A stretch of 64,000 nucleotides of DNA from Microbacterium marinilacus (GCF_019753765.1 NZ_JAIJZW010000010.1:62001-126000); one strand, 5' to 3'. Counted from the stretch's first letter, positions 8,146-18,897 are shown. Notes: generated from the letters alone by a model not told the origin. Program-made: numbers and translations.

Positions 8146-8748
8146 TCAGAACGTGATGGCGTCGGGCAGGCCCGTGCGCAGCTCGACCGGGAGGTGCGAC
8201 AGGTCGTTGTGGGTCAGCAGGCTCCACGGGCGTCCCTGGCGCTGCGCGATGACCGTGAGGCCGCAGTTGGCCTGGTTGAGCGTCATCCAGCGCCACTCCG
8301 GCGCTCCGAGCACCTCGCGCACGAACCATGAGATGACGAAGTTGTGGGTGATCAGCAGCTCGTGGACGTCGCCGGGCTTGCGCACGAGGAACTCGCCCAC
8401 CGCATCCGCCATCTGAGCGGTGCCCGCCTCGATCTGCGCCTCGGTGATGCCGCCGAAGAACGGCTCGAACACCGCCGGGGTCTCGTCGGTGATGCCGGTC
8501 GGCACGCAGTCGAACAGCAGCGCGTGCGGCTGCGGCGTGACGGACGGGAGACGCTCGGCGATGATCCGCGCGGTGTCGGTGGCGCGCACCAGCGGCGAGT
8601 GCCAGACGGCGTCGAGCGGGATGCCCGACATCCGGTCGGCGATCAGCTCGGCCTGCCGCCGCCCTCGGGGAGACAGCGGGCCGTCCTCCATGCCGTGCTC
8701 GGCGTCCTGCTGCTCGCCGTGACGGACGAGATAGATGTAGTGCGCCAC
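8146..8748 (-). CDS. Histidine phosphatase (phosphoglycerate mutase-like) family protein
   Basis: 200-residue phosphatase of the branch 1 histidine superfamily. The catalytic loop LVRHGEQ places the phosphorylated His at residue 10, and WHSPLVRATDTARII carries the second Arg. The LLITHNFVISWFV segment (about 137-149) carries the second catalytic His. Substrates in this family range from sugar phosphates to nucleotides; none can be assigned here. The GTG start gives the normal N-terminus one strand before RHG and has GGGGTGAG upstream. A longer in-frame ATG at 8847 would add 33 residues of disordered sequence and is not preferred. Confidence 0.86.
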   Translation of the reverse strand: MAHYIYLVRHGEQQDAEHGMEDGPLSPRGRRQAELIADRMSGIPLDAVWHSPLVRATDTARIIAERLPSVTPQPHALLFDCVPTGITDETPAVFEPFFGGITEAQIEAGTAQMADAVGEFLVRKPGDVHELLITHNFVISWFVREVLGAPEWRWMTLNQANCGLTVIAQRQGRPWSLLTHNDLSHLPVELRTGLPDAITF

Positions 8749-8924
8749 CGTCTCACCCCGTCCCCACGCGTGTCCGTCGTCTCTCGGATCGGCCGCCGTG
8801 GCCGATGGACCGGGCGGGGCACGGTCGGAAGGTGATCCGGGGCGCACCGCGTGAGGTCCTCCCCCACACTACGTGACGCCACCGACGCGCGACCCGGAAG
8901 TCTCACCCGCCGGGGCGGCGAGCG

Positions 8925-9932
8925 TCAGTCGGCGGCCCTGCTCAGCTCCGACAGGTGCGCGCGGGTGAGACGCACGCCGACGCCCTGCACGAGCTCGTCG
9001 AGCTGCGCCGCCGAGTCGACGTTCACGATCGGCGCCACCACGCCGCGCTGCGCCAGCAGCCAGGCCACGGCGACGGCCGCGTGCGGCGCCGCCAGCTCGG
9101 CGGCGATCGCGTCCATCGCCTTCAGCACGCGCAGCCCGCGTTTGTTCAGGCTGCCGGCGAGCTGCTGCCCCCGGGTCGAGGCCGCGACGTCCTGCCGCGA
9201 GCGATGCCGACCCGATAGGAAGCCGTGCTCGAGCGCATGCGACGGCGTCACCGCGAGGCTCTGCGCACCCGCCACCAGCCGCAGGTCACCCGCGAACGCC
9301 TCGCGGCGCAGCACGTTGTAGGGCACGTCGACGGCGGCGATCCGCGGATAGCCGGCGGACGCCAGGATGCGCGCCTCGACCAGCTGCTCCGCGCCGAGGC
9401 CGTACGAGCCGACGTGACGCACCTTGCCCGCCTCGATCAGCCACTCGGCGGTGGCGAGGGTGTCCTCGATCACACCGGCGGGCTCGGCGGTGGCGTCGAG
9501 GTACAGCACGTCGATGCGATCGGTGCCGAGCCGGGTGAGCGACGCCTCGACCGCGCGCACGAGATTGACCGAACCGAGGCCGGGGTTGTCGGGGTGGTCG
9601 CCCACCCGGACGGCGAGCACCATGTCGTCGCGCACGCCGCGCGCACGGAGCCATCGCCCGATGATGTACTCGCTGCGCCCGGCCGAGAAGCTGTCGGCCG
9701 TGTGCACCGCGTTGCCGCCGTACGCGGCGAACCTGTCGAGGAGCGCATCGGCGCCGTCCTGGTCGACCGTCCAGCCGAACTCGGCGCCGCCCAGCATGAG
9801 CGGGAAGACCTGCAGCCCCGTGTCTCCGAGCGGCGCGCGGACCAGGGCGCCCACTGCGGGACCCTGGACGGGGATCGGGGCGGAGGGATGCGCGGCGGGA
9901 GCCGCCTGCGTCTCGGCGATCGTCTCGTCCAT
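8925..9932 (-). CDS. Aldo/keto reductase-fold protein, catalytic tetrad apparently lost
   Basis: 335-residue protein of the aldo/keto reductase superfamily, with a 30-residue disordered N-terminus. The barrel signatures are clear (RAPLGDTGLQVFPLMLGGAEFG, GRSEYIIGRWL, VRHVGSYGL, AVAWLLAQRGVVAPIV). However, the usual DTAxxY reads HTADSF, so Asp becomes His and Tyr becomes Phe. The Lys position in LAVRVG is Arg, and the His position in VLYLDATAE is Asp. All four catalytic positions therefore look replaced, while the NADP-binding end is less affected. It may be a pseudoenzyme with a binding or regulatory role. A TACGCT hexamer on the minus strand near 10006-10011 could be its -10. Confidence 0.82.
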   Translation of the reverse strand: MDETIAETQAAPAAHPSAPIPVQGPAVGALVRAPLGDTGLQVFPLMLGGAEFGWTVDQDGADALLDRFAAYGGNAVHTADSFSAGRSEYIIGRWLRARGVRDDMVLAVRVGDHPDNPGLGSVNLVRAVEASLTRLGTDRIDVLYLDATAEPAGVIEDTLATAEWLIEAGKVRHVGSYGLGAEQLVEARILASAGYPRIAAVDVPYNVLRREAFAGDLRLVAGAQSLAVTPSHALEHGFLSGRHRSRQDVAASTRGQQLAGSLNKRGLRVLKAMDAIAAELAAPHAAVAVAWLLAQRGVVAPIVNVDSAAQLDELVQGVGVRLTRAHLSELSRAAD

Positions 9933-10099
9933 CGGTGCACCCCCTCACGGCTCACCTCCCCCGAGGGACCCGCCCGGCACCGCTCGCGCGATGCGTTGCT
10001 CCGAGCGTATTGCAGCCCCGCGACACCGCCGCGCGCCGCGCCGGTAACGCTTTCGTCACGGCGTCGCCGTCTTCCCGGTGAGCGGATCGGCGCGGACGC

Positions 10100-10137
10100 C
10101 GAACGGCCCGCCCATCCGGAGATGAGCGGGCCGTTCG
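10100..10137. terminator. Hairpin after pnp
   Basis: Perfect 12-bp stem (10100-10111 with 10126-10137), 33 nt beyond the pnp stop on the minus strand. Confidence 0.65.
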
Positions 10138-10170
10138 CGCGCCCGCGGGGACGCCGCGGACAGGGCGTGA

Positions 10171-12435
<2,265 letters not shown>

Positions 12436-12758
12436 GAGGTCTGTCTCCTTCTGTATGCCCCGCGGATCGCGGGGGCTCACGTCAGGAGCAGGGGAACAGG
12501 CAGATATAGACGCATGGCGTATCTGTCACGCTCGCCTGCGCTGGCCACCAGGAGAAATCCACCAGACCGGGTCCGTCGGGACCGACGCCTGGGAGACCAC
12601 TTCAGGGGACCAGCTTCCTGCCAGCCTGCTCCGTGTGCGTATGGAATTTTCGGGCGAGGGCCGCGATGCGGGTCCGACGCTCCCTCACACCCTATCAGCG
12701 GCGACGCCCGTCGGTCAGGGGCTGTCGCCACCCGGAGCGGCGTGGCACCGTGGAACGC
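12436..12758. other. Intergenic stretch upstream of pnp
   Basis: 323 bp between the divergent pnp and the small acidic-protein gene. It holds the pnp ribosome binding site and leader hairpin near the pnp end. Apart from these I see no convincing gene; an 84-codon minus-strand frame here has an atypical Arg/Pro-rich translation and no start signal. Confidence 0.6.
12497..12538 (-). promoter_or_regulatory. Possible stem-loop in the pnp leader
   Basis: Nested inverted repeats CAGGC/GCCTG (12497-12501 with 12534-12538) and CAGATA/TATCTG (12501-12506 with 12520-12525), 62-103 nt upstream of the pnp start. PNPase leaders in other bacteria carry RNase-cleaved autoregulatory hairpins; equivalence here is inference. 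Confidence 0.25.
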
Positions 12759-12941
12759 ATGGCTGACTTCCCCGAGCAGAGCACCCCGGACGCGGAGCGC
12801 GAGGTCGATCTCGCCGACGACGCCGAGCTGGAGCTGCCGCCGCCCACCCTCGACCCCGACGAGGCGATCGAGGCGGACGCGGATCCGGTCGTCGACGACG
12901 AGAGGGACGAGGCCCGCGGCGCGGGTGCGCTCGACGAGTAG
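12759..12941 (+). CDS. Small acidic hypothetical protein
   Basis: 60-residue, strongly acidic protein (more than a third Asp/Glu) with no membrane segment and no recognisable domain; probably disordered. It starts MADFPEQSTPDAE, directly at an ATG with no clear ribosome binding site. The preceding CACCGT hexamer lies 7 bp upstream, close to the leaderless spacing seen elsewhere but without the usual TA. It is convergent with the glycosyltransferase-SGNH gene. Codon usage matches real genes (GC-rich third positions), which supports it. Confidence 0.6.
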   Translation: MADFPEQSTPDAEREVDLADDAELELPPPTLDPDEAIEADADPVVDDERDEARGAGALDE

Positions 12942-12974
12942 CTCGTCACCCCTCCGCGAAGCGCTCCGCCCCGG

Positions 12975-14951
12975 TCAGCCCAGTTTGCTGCGCCGGGGGG
13001 CGTCGCGGCCCGGGATGACGACGTAGCCGGCGTGCTTCGGCACCAGGCCGTCGCCCGCCGTGCGTCCGCGCAGGCGCCGCCACACCCACGGCAGGGCGTG
13101 CACCCGCAGCCAGTCGCCCTGCGGCGCCGGGTCGTCGTCGGGCTCGAAGCCGTGCAGCGAGTCGTCGAGCCGGCCGAGCGCCTCGGCGTCGGGCACGCCC
13201 AGCGCCTCGGCGGCCCGATACGCGAGGTAACGGTGCCCGCGCGAGCTGAGGTGCACCTTGTCGTCGGCGTACATCGTCGGATCGCCGAGGGCGGTGAGGG
13301 CGGCGGCGTCCAGCAGGTACGAGTCGGTCTCCGCGGCGATGCGGCGCAGCTGCGCCGCATAGACCGCGAAGCGTCGCGCGAACAGTCGCGCCGGCTGCCG
13401 GTCCGGCAGGAACGGGGTCACCAGCAGGACGTCCGCACCCGTCGCCCGCACGCCCCGCACCACCGTCTCGACCTGCGCCGCCAGCCGCAGCGGGTCGGCG
13501 CTGTGGCGGACGAGGTCGTTCGCGCCCATGAAGACGGAAACGAGATCGGGTGACATCCCGACCGCCCGCGGCGCCTGCTCGTCCGCGAGATCGCGCACCC
13601 GCCGGCTGCGGACGGCGAGGTTGGCGTACTGGAACCCGCCTCGCCCCTGCGCCAGCAGCGTCGCCAGGCGGTCGGCCCAGCCCCGGTACTCGCCGGCGGC
13701 CATGCGCGACGTGTCGCACAGCCCCTCGGTGATCGAGTCACCGAGGGCGACGTACCGCCGCCAGGCACGGCGGCGCGGCGGCTCGACCGTCTCGGGCCGC
13801 GACATCCCGCGCCCGCGGCGGGCGTCGTCGATCGGCCGCAGGCGCTGCGCCTCGCGGTAGTAGTCGATGAGCTGGTCGCCCAGCGCCTCCCAGGTGCGGG
13901 CGGCCACGCCCTCGCGCGCGGCGCGGCCGAACGATCTCCGCTTCGCGTCGTCGCCGGTGAGGTCGAGCACCCGCCCGCGCAGGTCGCCGAGGTCGCCCGG
14001 CCGGTACAGCCAGCCGTCGACGCTCGAGCGCACGAGGTCCACCGGTCCGCCCCGGCCGGTCGCGACGACGGGCACGCCGCTCGACAGCGCCTCCTGCACC
14101 GTCTGGCAGAACGTCTCGCTCTCGCCGGGATGCACGAACACGTCGAGGCTGGCGAGCGCGCGAGCGAGCTCGTCTCCGCCGAGGAATCCCGTGAAGACGG
14201 CGCCCGGCAGCTCGCGCTCGAGACGCGCGCGCTCGGGACCGTCGCCGATGACGACCAGGCGCACGCCGGGCAGGCCGCACAGCACGCGCAGGTCGGCGAC
14301 CTGCTTCTCCGCCGCGAGGCGCCCCACGTAGCCGACGAGCAGCTCCCCCGGCGCGACCCGCGCGCGCCATGCCTCGCTCCGCCGGTCGGGACGGAAGCGC
14401 TCCGCGTCGACGCCTCGGCCCCAGCGGCGCAGCCGATCGATGCGCAGCGCCGCGAGCTGCGACTCGGAGGCCGACGACGGCGCCAGCGTCAGGGTCGCGC
14501 GCCGATGCAGCCGGGCGACGTGGGCCGAGGCCAGCGGCGCCGCTCCCGGCACGCCGTAACGCTCGGCGTAGGCGATGACGTCGGTCTGGTAGACCGCGAC
14601 GCTCGGCAGCCGGAGAGCGTCGGCCGCGGCCTGCCCCTTCCAGCCGAGTGCGAACGGCGAGGCCAGGTGGACGACGTCGGCGTGGAAGCCGCGCAGCACC
14701 CGCGCCACGCGCGCGGTGGCGGGATACGCGACCCGGACGTCCGGGTACGACGGCATCGGCATCGACGGCAGGAGCACCGTGTTGGAGGAGGCGCGGGCGG
14801 CGGCCCCGCGCTGCGCCGACGCGCCGGCGTCGGGGGCGATCACGAGCGTGTCGTGACCGCGGCGTTCGAGGTGACGGACCATCTGCAGAACGGAGTGCGT
14901 GACCCCGTTCATGTGCGGCAGGAAGGACTCTGCGACCAGCGCGACTCTCAC
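12975..14951 (-). CDS. Glycosyltransferase family 4 fused to SGNH/GDSL hydrolase
   Basis: 658 residues in one uninterrupted frame. Residues 1-375 are a GT4 glycosyltransferase of the GDP-mannose/phosphatidylinositol mannosyltransferase type: N-terminal FLPHMNGVTHSV, VGYVGRLAAEKQV, and the donor-binding FVHPGESETFCQTVQEAL. Residues about 398-610 are an SGNH hydrolase: YVALGDSITEG (Ser406), FMGANDLVR (block III, GxND), and DDKVHLSSRGH (catalytic Asp/His). SGNH enzymes remove acyl groups from lipids or glycans. An internal ATG at codon 383 (13805) could be the ancestral start of a separate hydrolase. The start is GTG with GGAGGC directly before it. The fusion may couple glycosylation and deacylation of an envelope glycan; that is inference. 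Confidence 0.85.
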   Translation of the reverse strand: MRVALVAESFLPHMNGVTHSVLQMVRHLERRGHDTLVIAPDAGASAQRGAAARASSNTVLLPSMPMPSYPDVRVAYPATARVARVLRGFHADVVHLASPFALGWKGQAAADALRLPSVAVYQTDVIAYAERYGVPGAAPLASAHVARLHRRATLTLAPSSASESQLAALRIDRLRRWGRGVDAERFRPDRRSEAWRARVAPGELLVGYVGRLAAEKQVADLRVLCGLPGVRLVVIGDGPERARLERELPGAVFTGFLGGDELARALASLDVFVHPGESETFCQTVQEALSSGVPVVATGRGGPVDLVRSSVDGWLYRPGDLGDLRGRVLDLTGDDAKRRSFGRAAREGVAARTWEALGDQLIDYYREAQRLRPIDDARRGRGMSRPETVEPPRRRAWRRYVALGDSITEGLCDTSRMAAGEYRGWADRLATLLAQGRGGFQYANLAVRSRRVRDLADEQAPRAVGMSPDLVSVFMGANDLVRHSADPLRLAAQVETVVRGVRATGADVLLVTPFLPDRQPARLFARRFAVYAAQLRRIAAETDSYLLDAAALTALGDPTMYADDKVHLSSRGHRYLAYRAAEALGVPDAEALGRLDDSLHGFEPDDDPAPQGDWLRVHALPWVWRRLRGRTAGDGLVPKHAGYVVIPGRDAPRRSKLG

Positions 14952-15012
14952 GCCTCCAGCGTGGCGCGACGCGCGGCGGCGGCAGGCCGGCCCGCACGCC
15001 GCTTCGCCGACC

Positions 15013-15045
15013 GTTCACCCGGCGTTGGCCGGGTTTCACCCTCCG
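15013..15045. promoter_or_regulatory. PHO-box-like repeats, degenerate
   Basis: Three 11-bp steps: GTTCACCCGGC, GTTGGCCGGGT, and a degenerate TTCACCC unit. They lie in the divergent region between the glycosyltransferase-SGNH gene and the DedA gene. Weaker than the site at 15103. Confidence 0.22.
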
Positions 15046-15102
15046 CACCCCGCCGCGTCACCCTCCGCTCCCCCGCCCGACACCGGACATCCCGACGGCG
15101 TC

Positions 15103-15124
15103 GTTCGCCGGCCGTTCACCGGGG
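15103..15124 (+). promoter_or_regulatory. Candidate PHO box before the DedA gene
   Basis: Direct repeat of 11-bp units GTTCGCCGGCC (15103-15113) and GTTCACCGGGG (15114-15124). It ends 5 bp before a TACACA hexamer (15130-15135), which itself ends 6 bp before the GTG at 15142. The box would replace the -35, the usual arrangement for PhoP-activated promoters. Confidence 0.38.
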
Positions 15125-15141
15125 GCGGGTACACACGTGTC

Positions 15142-15726
15142 GTGGACGAGGTGATCTCCGGCCTGGCCGCGAACCCCTGGGCGCTGGTGGTGCTTGCGGG
15201 CATCGTGTTCGCCGACGCGTTCCTGGTGGTCGTGCCGGGCGAGGTCGCCGTCACCGCCCTGGGCACGGTCGCCGTGACGCAGGGGCTGCCGCCGCTCTGG
15301 GCCGTCATCCTCATCGGCGGGCTGGCGGCCTTCGCCGGCGACGTGTGCTGCTACGCCGTCGGCAGGCTGCTGCACCCGCGCACCTGGCGCGTGATGCGGC
15401 ACGCCCGCCTGCAGCGCGCACTCGACTGGGGAGCCTCGCGCCTGCGCACGCACGCCGCGACCGCGGTCTTCACCGCCCGCTTCATCCCGTTCGGACGTCT
15501 CGCCGTCAACCTCTCGGCCGGCGCGGCGAGCGTCCCGGCAGGCCGATACCTGCCGATCGCGGCCGTCGCAGCGGTGGCCTGGGCGGCGTTCCAGGCCATG
15601 GTCGGCGCCGCGATCGGATCGGTCGTCCCAGGCGGCACCGTGGTGGCGGTGCTCGTCTCCATCGCGGCCGCGCTCGTCGTGGGCTGGACGGTGGACTTCG
15701 TGATCGGCCGCCTCCGACCCGCCTGA
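15142..15726 (+). CDS. DedA family (SNARE-associated/VTT domain) membrane protein
   Basis: 194-residue integral membrane protein. The DedA core is visible: FVVVPGEVAVTALG-type first half, GDVCCYAVGRLL (the G-D-x-x-x-Y-x-x-G-R motif) and FIPFGRLAVNLSAGA (the F-x-x-x-[RG]-F-x-P-x-x-R-type motif). DedA proteins flip polyprenyl phosphate or phospholipids, or support proton-motive-force homeostasis. The GTG start at 15142 is chosen from the fold start and a possible leaderless -10 (TACACA). The PHO-box-like repeat just upstream suggests phosphate control of this gene, which is inference. Confidence 0.83.
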   Translation: MDEVISGLAANPWALVVLAGIVFADAFLVVVPGEVAVTALGTVAVTQGLPPLWAVILIGGLAAFAGDVCCYAVGRLLHPRTWRVMRHARLQRALDWGASRLRTHAATAVFTARFIPFGRLAVNLSAGAASVPAGRYLPIAAVAAVAWAAFQAMVGAAIGSVVPGGTVVAVLVSIAAALVVGWTVDFVIGRLRPA

Positions 15727-15730
15727 GCGC

Positions 15731-15755
15731 GGTCCGGTCCGGTCCGGTCCGGTCC
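15731..15755. repeat. Pentanucleotide tandem repeat GGTCC x5
   Basis: Five perfect GGTCC copies immediately after the DedA stop and 11 bp before the iron box of the siderophore importer. Slippage could alter promoter spacing. Confidence 0.8.
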
Positions 15756-15766
15756 AGCTCGAACGA

Positions 15767-15785
15767 TTAGGGTAGGCATACCTAT
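15767..15785 (+). promoter_or_regulatory. DtxR/IdeR-type iron box of the siderophore importer operon
   Basis: TTAGGGTAGGCATACCTAT matches the 19-bp palindromic consensus (TTAGGTTAGGCTAACCTAA) at 15 positions, including the core AGG and CCT arms. Iron-loaded regulator would repress the downstream fecBCD-type operon. Confidence 0.7.
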
Positions 15786-15846
15786 GCCCGAGGTCCGTCG
15801 CGTCCGCTCCGACGGCCTTCCCCCGACCCAGAGAGGCACTTTCCGC

Positions 15847-16788
15847 ATGCGCACCTCCCCTTCCCGTCGAGGCCTCGGCCTCACCTCCGCCACCCTGGCT
15901 GCCGCCCTGCTGCTCGCGGGATGCGCGGCGCAGCCCGCCGACGGCGAGGAGGCCCGCGAGGCGTCGGCGGCGGACGGCACGCGCAGCGTCGAGCACGCGC
16001 GGGGGACGGCCGAGGTGCCGGAGGACCCGCAGCGCGTGGTCGTCCTCGAGCCGGTCGAGCTCGACACCGCCGTGGCCCTCGGCGTGACGCCCGTCGGCGC
16101 CGCGGTGGCGAGCAACGTCGCCGGCATCCCGGAGTACCTGGGCGTGGAGGGCGTCGAGCCGGTCGGCACCGTGCCCGAGCCCGACCTGGAGGCGATCGCC
16201 GCGCTCGAGCCCGACCTCATCCTCGGCACCGAGTCGCGCCACTCCGAGCTCTACGACCAGCTCGAGGCGATCGCCCCGACCGTGTTCATGGCGACCCAGG
16301 CCGACCCGTGGCAGGACAACGTGCTGCTCATCGGCGACGCGCTCGGCCAGCGCGACGAGGCGCAGGAGCTGCTCGACGGCTTCAACGAGCGCTGCGCCCA
16401 GATCGGGGAGGACCACGACGTCTCGGGCGAGACGGCGAACCTCATCCGGCCCCGCGACGAGACCACGCTGAGCCTGTACGGCCCGGTGTCGTTCGGCGGC
16501 GGCGCACTGGAGTGCGTCGGACTGACGATCCCCGACCAGGAGTGGGAGGACGGCCTGCAGGCGGACATCTCGCCCGAGAACATCCTGAATGCGAAGGCCG
16601 ACTACGTCTTCGTCACGACGGCGGACGTGGACGACGAGTCCACCGTCCCCGCAGCGATCGCGGAGAACAGCGCCGAGTTCCCCTCGGTGACCCTCGTCGA
16701 CACCAGCTACTGGGTGTCGGGGGTCGGCCCGAAGGGCGGCGAGAAGGTGCTCGACGACATCGAGCAGTTCCTCGAAGCGCAGCGGTGA
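15847..16788 (+). CDS. Iron-siderophore ABC transporter, substrate-binding lipoprotein
   Basis: 313-residue lipoprotein of the FecB/FepB family (Peripla_BP_2) that captures ferric siderophore outside the membrane. The signal peptide ends in a lipobox LLLAGC (Cys at about residue 25). The body has the cluster A helical-backbone fold, with EVPEDPQRVVVLEPVELDTAVALGV at the N-lobe and LEPDLILGTESRH before the backbone helix. The second ATG (15847) is chosen because it begins the signal peptide. The first ATG (15784) falls on the last bases of the iron box. The stop overlaps the next gene's GTG (GTGA). Confidence 0.9.
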   Translation: MRTSPSRRGLGLTSATLAAALLLAGCAAQPADGEEAREASAADGTRSVEHARGTAEVPEDPQRVVVLEPVELDTAVALGVTPVGAAVASNVAGIPEYLGVEGVEPVGTVPEPDLEAIAALEPDLILGTESRHSELYDQLEAIAPTVFMATQADPWQDNVLLIGDALGQRDEAQELLDGFNERCAQIGEDHDVSGETANLIRPRDETTLSLYGPVSFGGGALECVGLTIPDQEWEDGLQADISPENILNAKADYVFVTTADVDDESTVPAAIAENSAEFPSVTLVDTSYWVSGVGPKGGEKVLDDIEQFLEAQR

Positions 16789-17836
16789 CCACGGCCCGCA
16801 TCGCGAGCGGGGACGTCGGGCGCCGGGGTGTGGCCGGGGCGGCGGGCGTCGCCTCCTCGGCATCGCCGGCCTCCTCGCCCTGCTCGCGACCGCGGCCGTG
16901 CTGTCCCTCACGGTGGGCTCCAACCCGCTGCCGCCGGGCGTCGTCCTGGAGGTGCTGCGCGGCGGGGGCTCGCCGGAGGCGCAGTACGTCGTGAACACCC
17001 TGCGCGTGCCCCGCACCGTGACGGGCGTGGTGGTCGGTGCCGCGCTGGGGGCCGCGGGAGCGCTCATCCAGGCGTTCACGCGGAACCCGCTCGCGGACCC
17101 CGGGATCCTCGGGGTGAACGCGGGGGCCGCCTTCGCCGTCGCGATCGGGGTCGCCTTCTTCGGGCTTCGGGACATCTCGTCGTTCGTGTGGCTCGCGTTC
17201 CTCGGCGCGCTGGCCGTCACGATCGCGGTCTACCTGATCGGCTCGTCCGGGCGGGGCACCGCCGACCCGATCCGGCTGACGCTCGCCGGTGTGGCGCTCG
17301 GCGCGGTGTTCGCCGGGATGACCACGGGCATGACCCTCAGCAACCCGGACGCCTTCGACCAGATGCGCTCGTGGAACGCCGGCTCGCTGCTCGGGCGCGG
17401 GTTCGAGGTGCTCGGCCCGGTCGTGCCGTTCATCGCCGTCGCCCTCGTCGGCGCGCTGCTGCTGGCGCCCGGCCTCAACGCGCTGGCGCTCGGCGAGGAC
17501 GTCGCACGGTCGCAGGGCGCGAACGTCGCCGGCATCCGCGTGGGGGTCATCGCGGCCGTGACGGTGCTCGCGGGAACGGCCACGGCGCTCGCCGGGCCGA
17601 TCTCGTTCATCGGGCTCATGGTCCCGCACGTCGCCCGATGGGTGTTCGGCGTCGACCAGCGCGTGATCCTCTCGGTGTCGGTCATCCTGGCGCCCGTCGT
17701 CGTGCTGCTCTCGGACGTGCTGGGCCGGGTGCTGATCGCTCCCGCGGAGGTCCCCGTCGGGATCGTCACCGCGTTCGTCGGGGCGCCCGTGCTGATCGCC
17801 CTGGCACGCCGGCGCAGAGCGAGCACCCTGTCATGA
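16785..17836 (+). CDS. Iron-siderophore ABC transporter permease (FecCD), apparent N-terminal frameshift
   Basis: FecCD-family permease. The body (16898-17836, 312 residues from a GTG) is intact, with GALIQAFTRNPLADPGILGVNAGA, the AGPISFIGLMVPHVAR EAA-like loop and about nine membrane segments. The natural start is the GTG at 16785, in GTGA overlap with the binding-protein gene, but that frame (VTTARIASGDVGRRGVAG) does not join the body. The missing first membrane helix (RLLGIAGLLALLATAAVLS) is encoded in the body frame from about 16847, with no in-frame ATG/GTG/TTG before 16898. One base therefore appears lost in the G/C run at about 16820-16850, either by sequencing error or by real mutation. 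If real, a product from 16898 would lack the first helix. Confidence 0.75.
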
Positions 17837-18897
17837 CCGCCGCGCCCGACACGCGCACCGTGGACGTGGGCTACGAACGGATCGTGCTGCGCCGGGGAGG
17901 CCTCGCGCTGCCTCTGAGGACGCGGAGCCTGGTGGTGGCCGCATGCTTCGTCGTCGTGCTCCTCCTGCTCGGCATCGCCTCGCTCGGGCTCGGCACCTAC
18001 CCGCTGCCGCCGGACGCGGTCGTCTCCGTGCTCCTGGGGGGCGGAGACGCGCTGGACCGCACGGTGGTGCTGGACTGGCGCCTGCCGCGCACGCTCGCGG
18101 CGATCGTGCTGGGCGCGTTCCTCGCCTTCGCGGGCGCGCTGTTCCAGACCGTGACGCGCAATCCCCTCGCGAGCCCCGACATCCTGGGGCTCTCGAACGG
18201 CGCGTTCACCGGCATGCTCCTCACCGTCGTGTTCCTCTCGGCGAGCTGGCCGCTCATGACCGCCGGCGCGATCGTCGGCGGGCTCGTCACGGCGATCGTG
18301 ATCTGGGGGCTGGCGCACCGCGGCGGCGTCCAGGGGTTCCGGCTGATCGTGATCGGCATCGGCATCGCCGCGATCCTCGCCTCCGCGAACACCTGGATGC
18401 TGCTGGAGGTCGAGCTGGAGACGGCGATGTTCGCCTCCGCATGGGGAACCGGCAGCCTCAACGGCGTCACCGGTGCGCCGCTCGCCGGCGCCGTCGCGTG
18501 CGGCCTGCCCCTGCTCGTCGCCCTCGTCGTCCTCACCCCGCGGCTGCGCCAGCTCGACCTCGGCGACGACGTCGCGACCGCGACCGGCGCGCGGCCGGCG
18601 CCGATGCGGACCGCGGCGCTCCTCATCGCGGTCGGCCTGGTCTCCATCGCCACGGCCGTGGTCGGCCCGGTGGCGTTCGTCGCCCTCGCGGCGCCGCAGG
18701 TCGCCCGCCGCCTGGCGCGCACCCCCTACCTCTCGCTGACGCTGTCGAGCCTCGTCGGCGCGTTCCTCCTGCTGGCGTCCGATCTGGTCGCGCAGCACGT
18801 CCTGCCGGTCACGCTGCCGGTCGGGGTCGTCACCGTCTCGGTGGGAGGCATCTACCTCGTCGTCACCCTCATCCAGGAGATCCGCCGCCGTGCCTGA
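17833..18897 (+). CDS. Iron-siderophore ABC transporter permease (FecCD), second subunit
   Basis: 354-residue FecCD permease with about ten membrane helices, partner of the preceding permease in a heterodimeric importer. Landmarks are GALFQTVTRNPLASPDILGLSNGA (after helix 2) and GPVAFVALAAPQVARRL (the cytoplasmic coupling helix that contacts the ATPase). The ATG overlaps the previous stop (ATGA). A charged N-terminal extension of about 35 residues precedes the first helix, longer than usual. The frame is intact, unlike its partner. Confidence 0.9.
   Translation: MTAAPDTRTVDVGYERIVLRRGGLALPLRTRSLVVAACFVVVLLLLGIASLGLGTYPLPPDAVVSVLLGGGDALDRTVVLDWRLPRTLAAIVLGAFLAFAGALFQTVTRNPLASPDILGLSNGAFTGMLLTVVFLSASWPLMTAGAIVGGLVTAIVIWGLAHRGGVQGFRLIVIGIGIAAILASANTWMLLEVELETAMFASAWGTGSLNGVTGAPLAGAVACGLPLLVALVVLTPRLRQLDLGDDVATATGARPAPMRTAALLIAVGLVSIATAVVGPVAFVALAAPQVARRLARTPYLSLTLSSLVGAFLLLASDLVAQHVLPVTLPVGVVTVSVGGIYLVVTLIQEIRRRA

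Noticed and set aside
12477..12731. 84-codon minus-strand frame upstream of pnp
   Set aside because: No ribosome binding site, Arg/Pro-rich composition, and it overlaps the pnp leader region.
15784..15846. ATG at 15784 as start of the siderophore-binding protein
   Set aside because: It would start inside the iron box and place 21 charged residues before the lipoprotein signal peptide.
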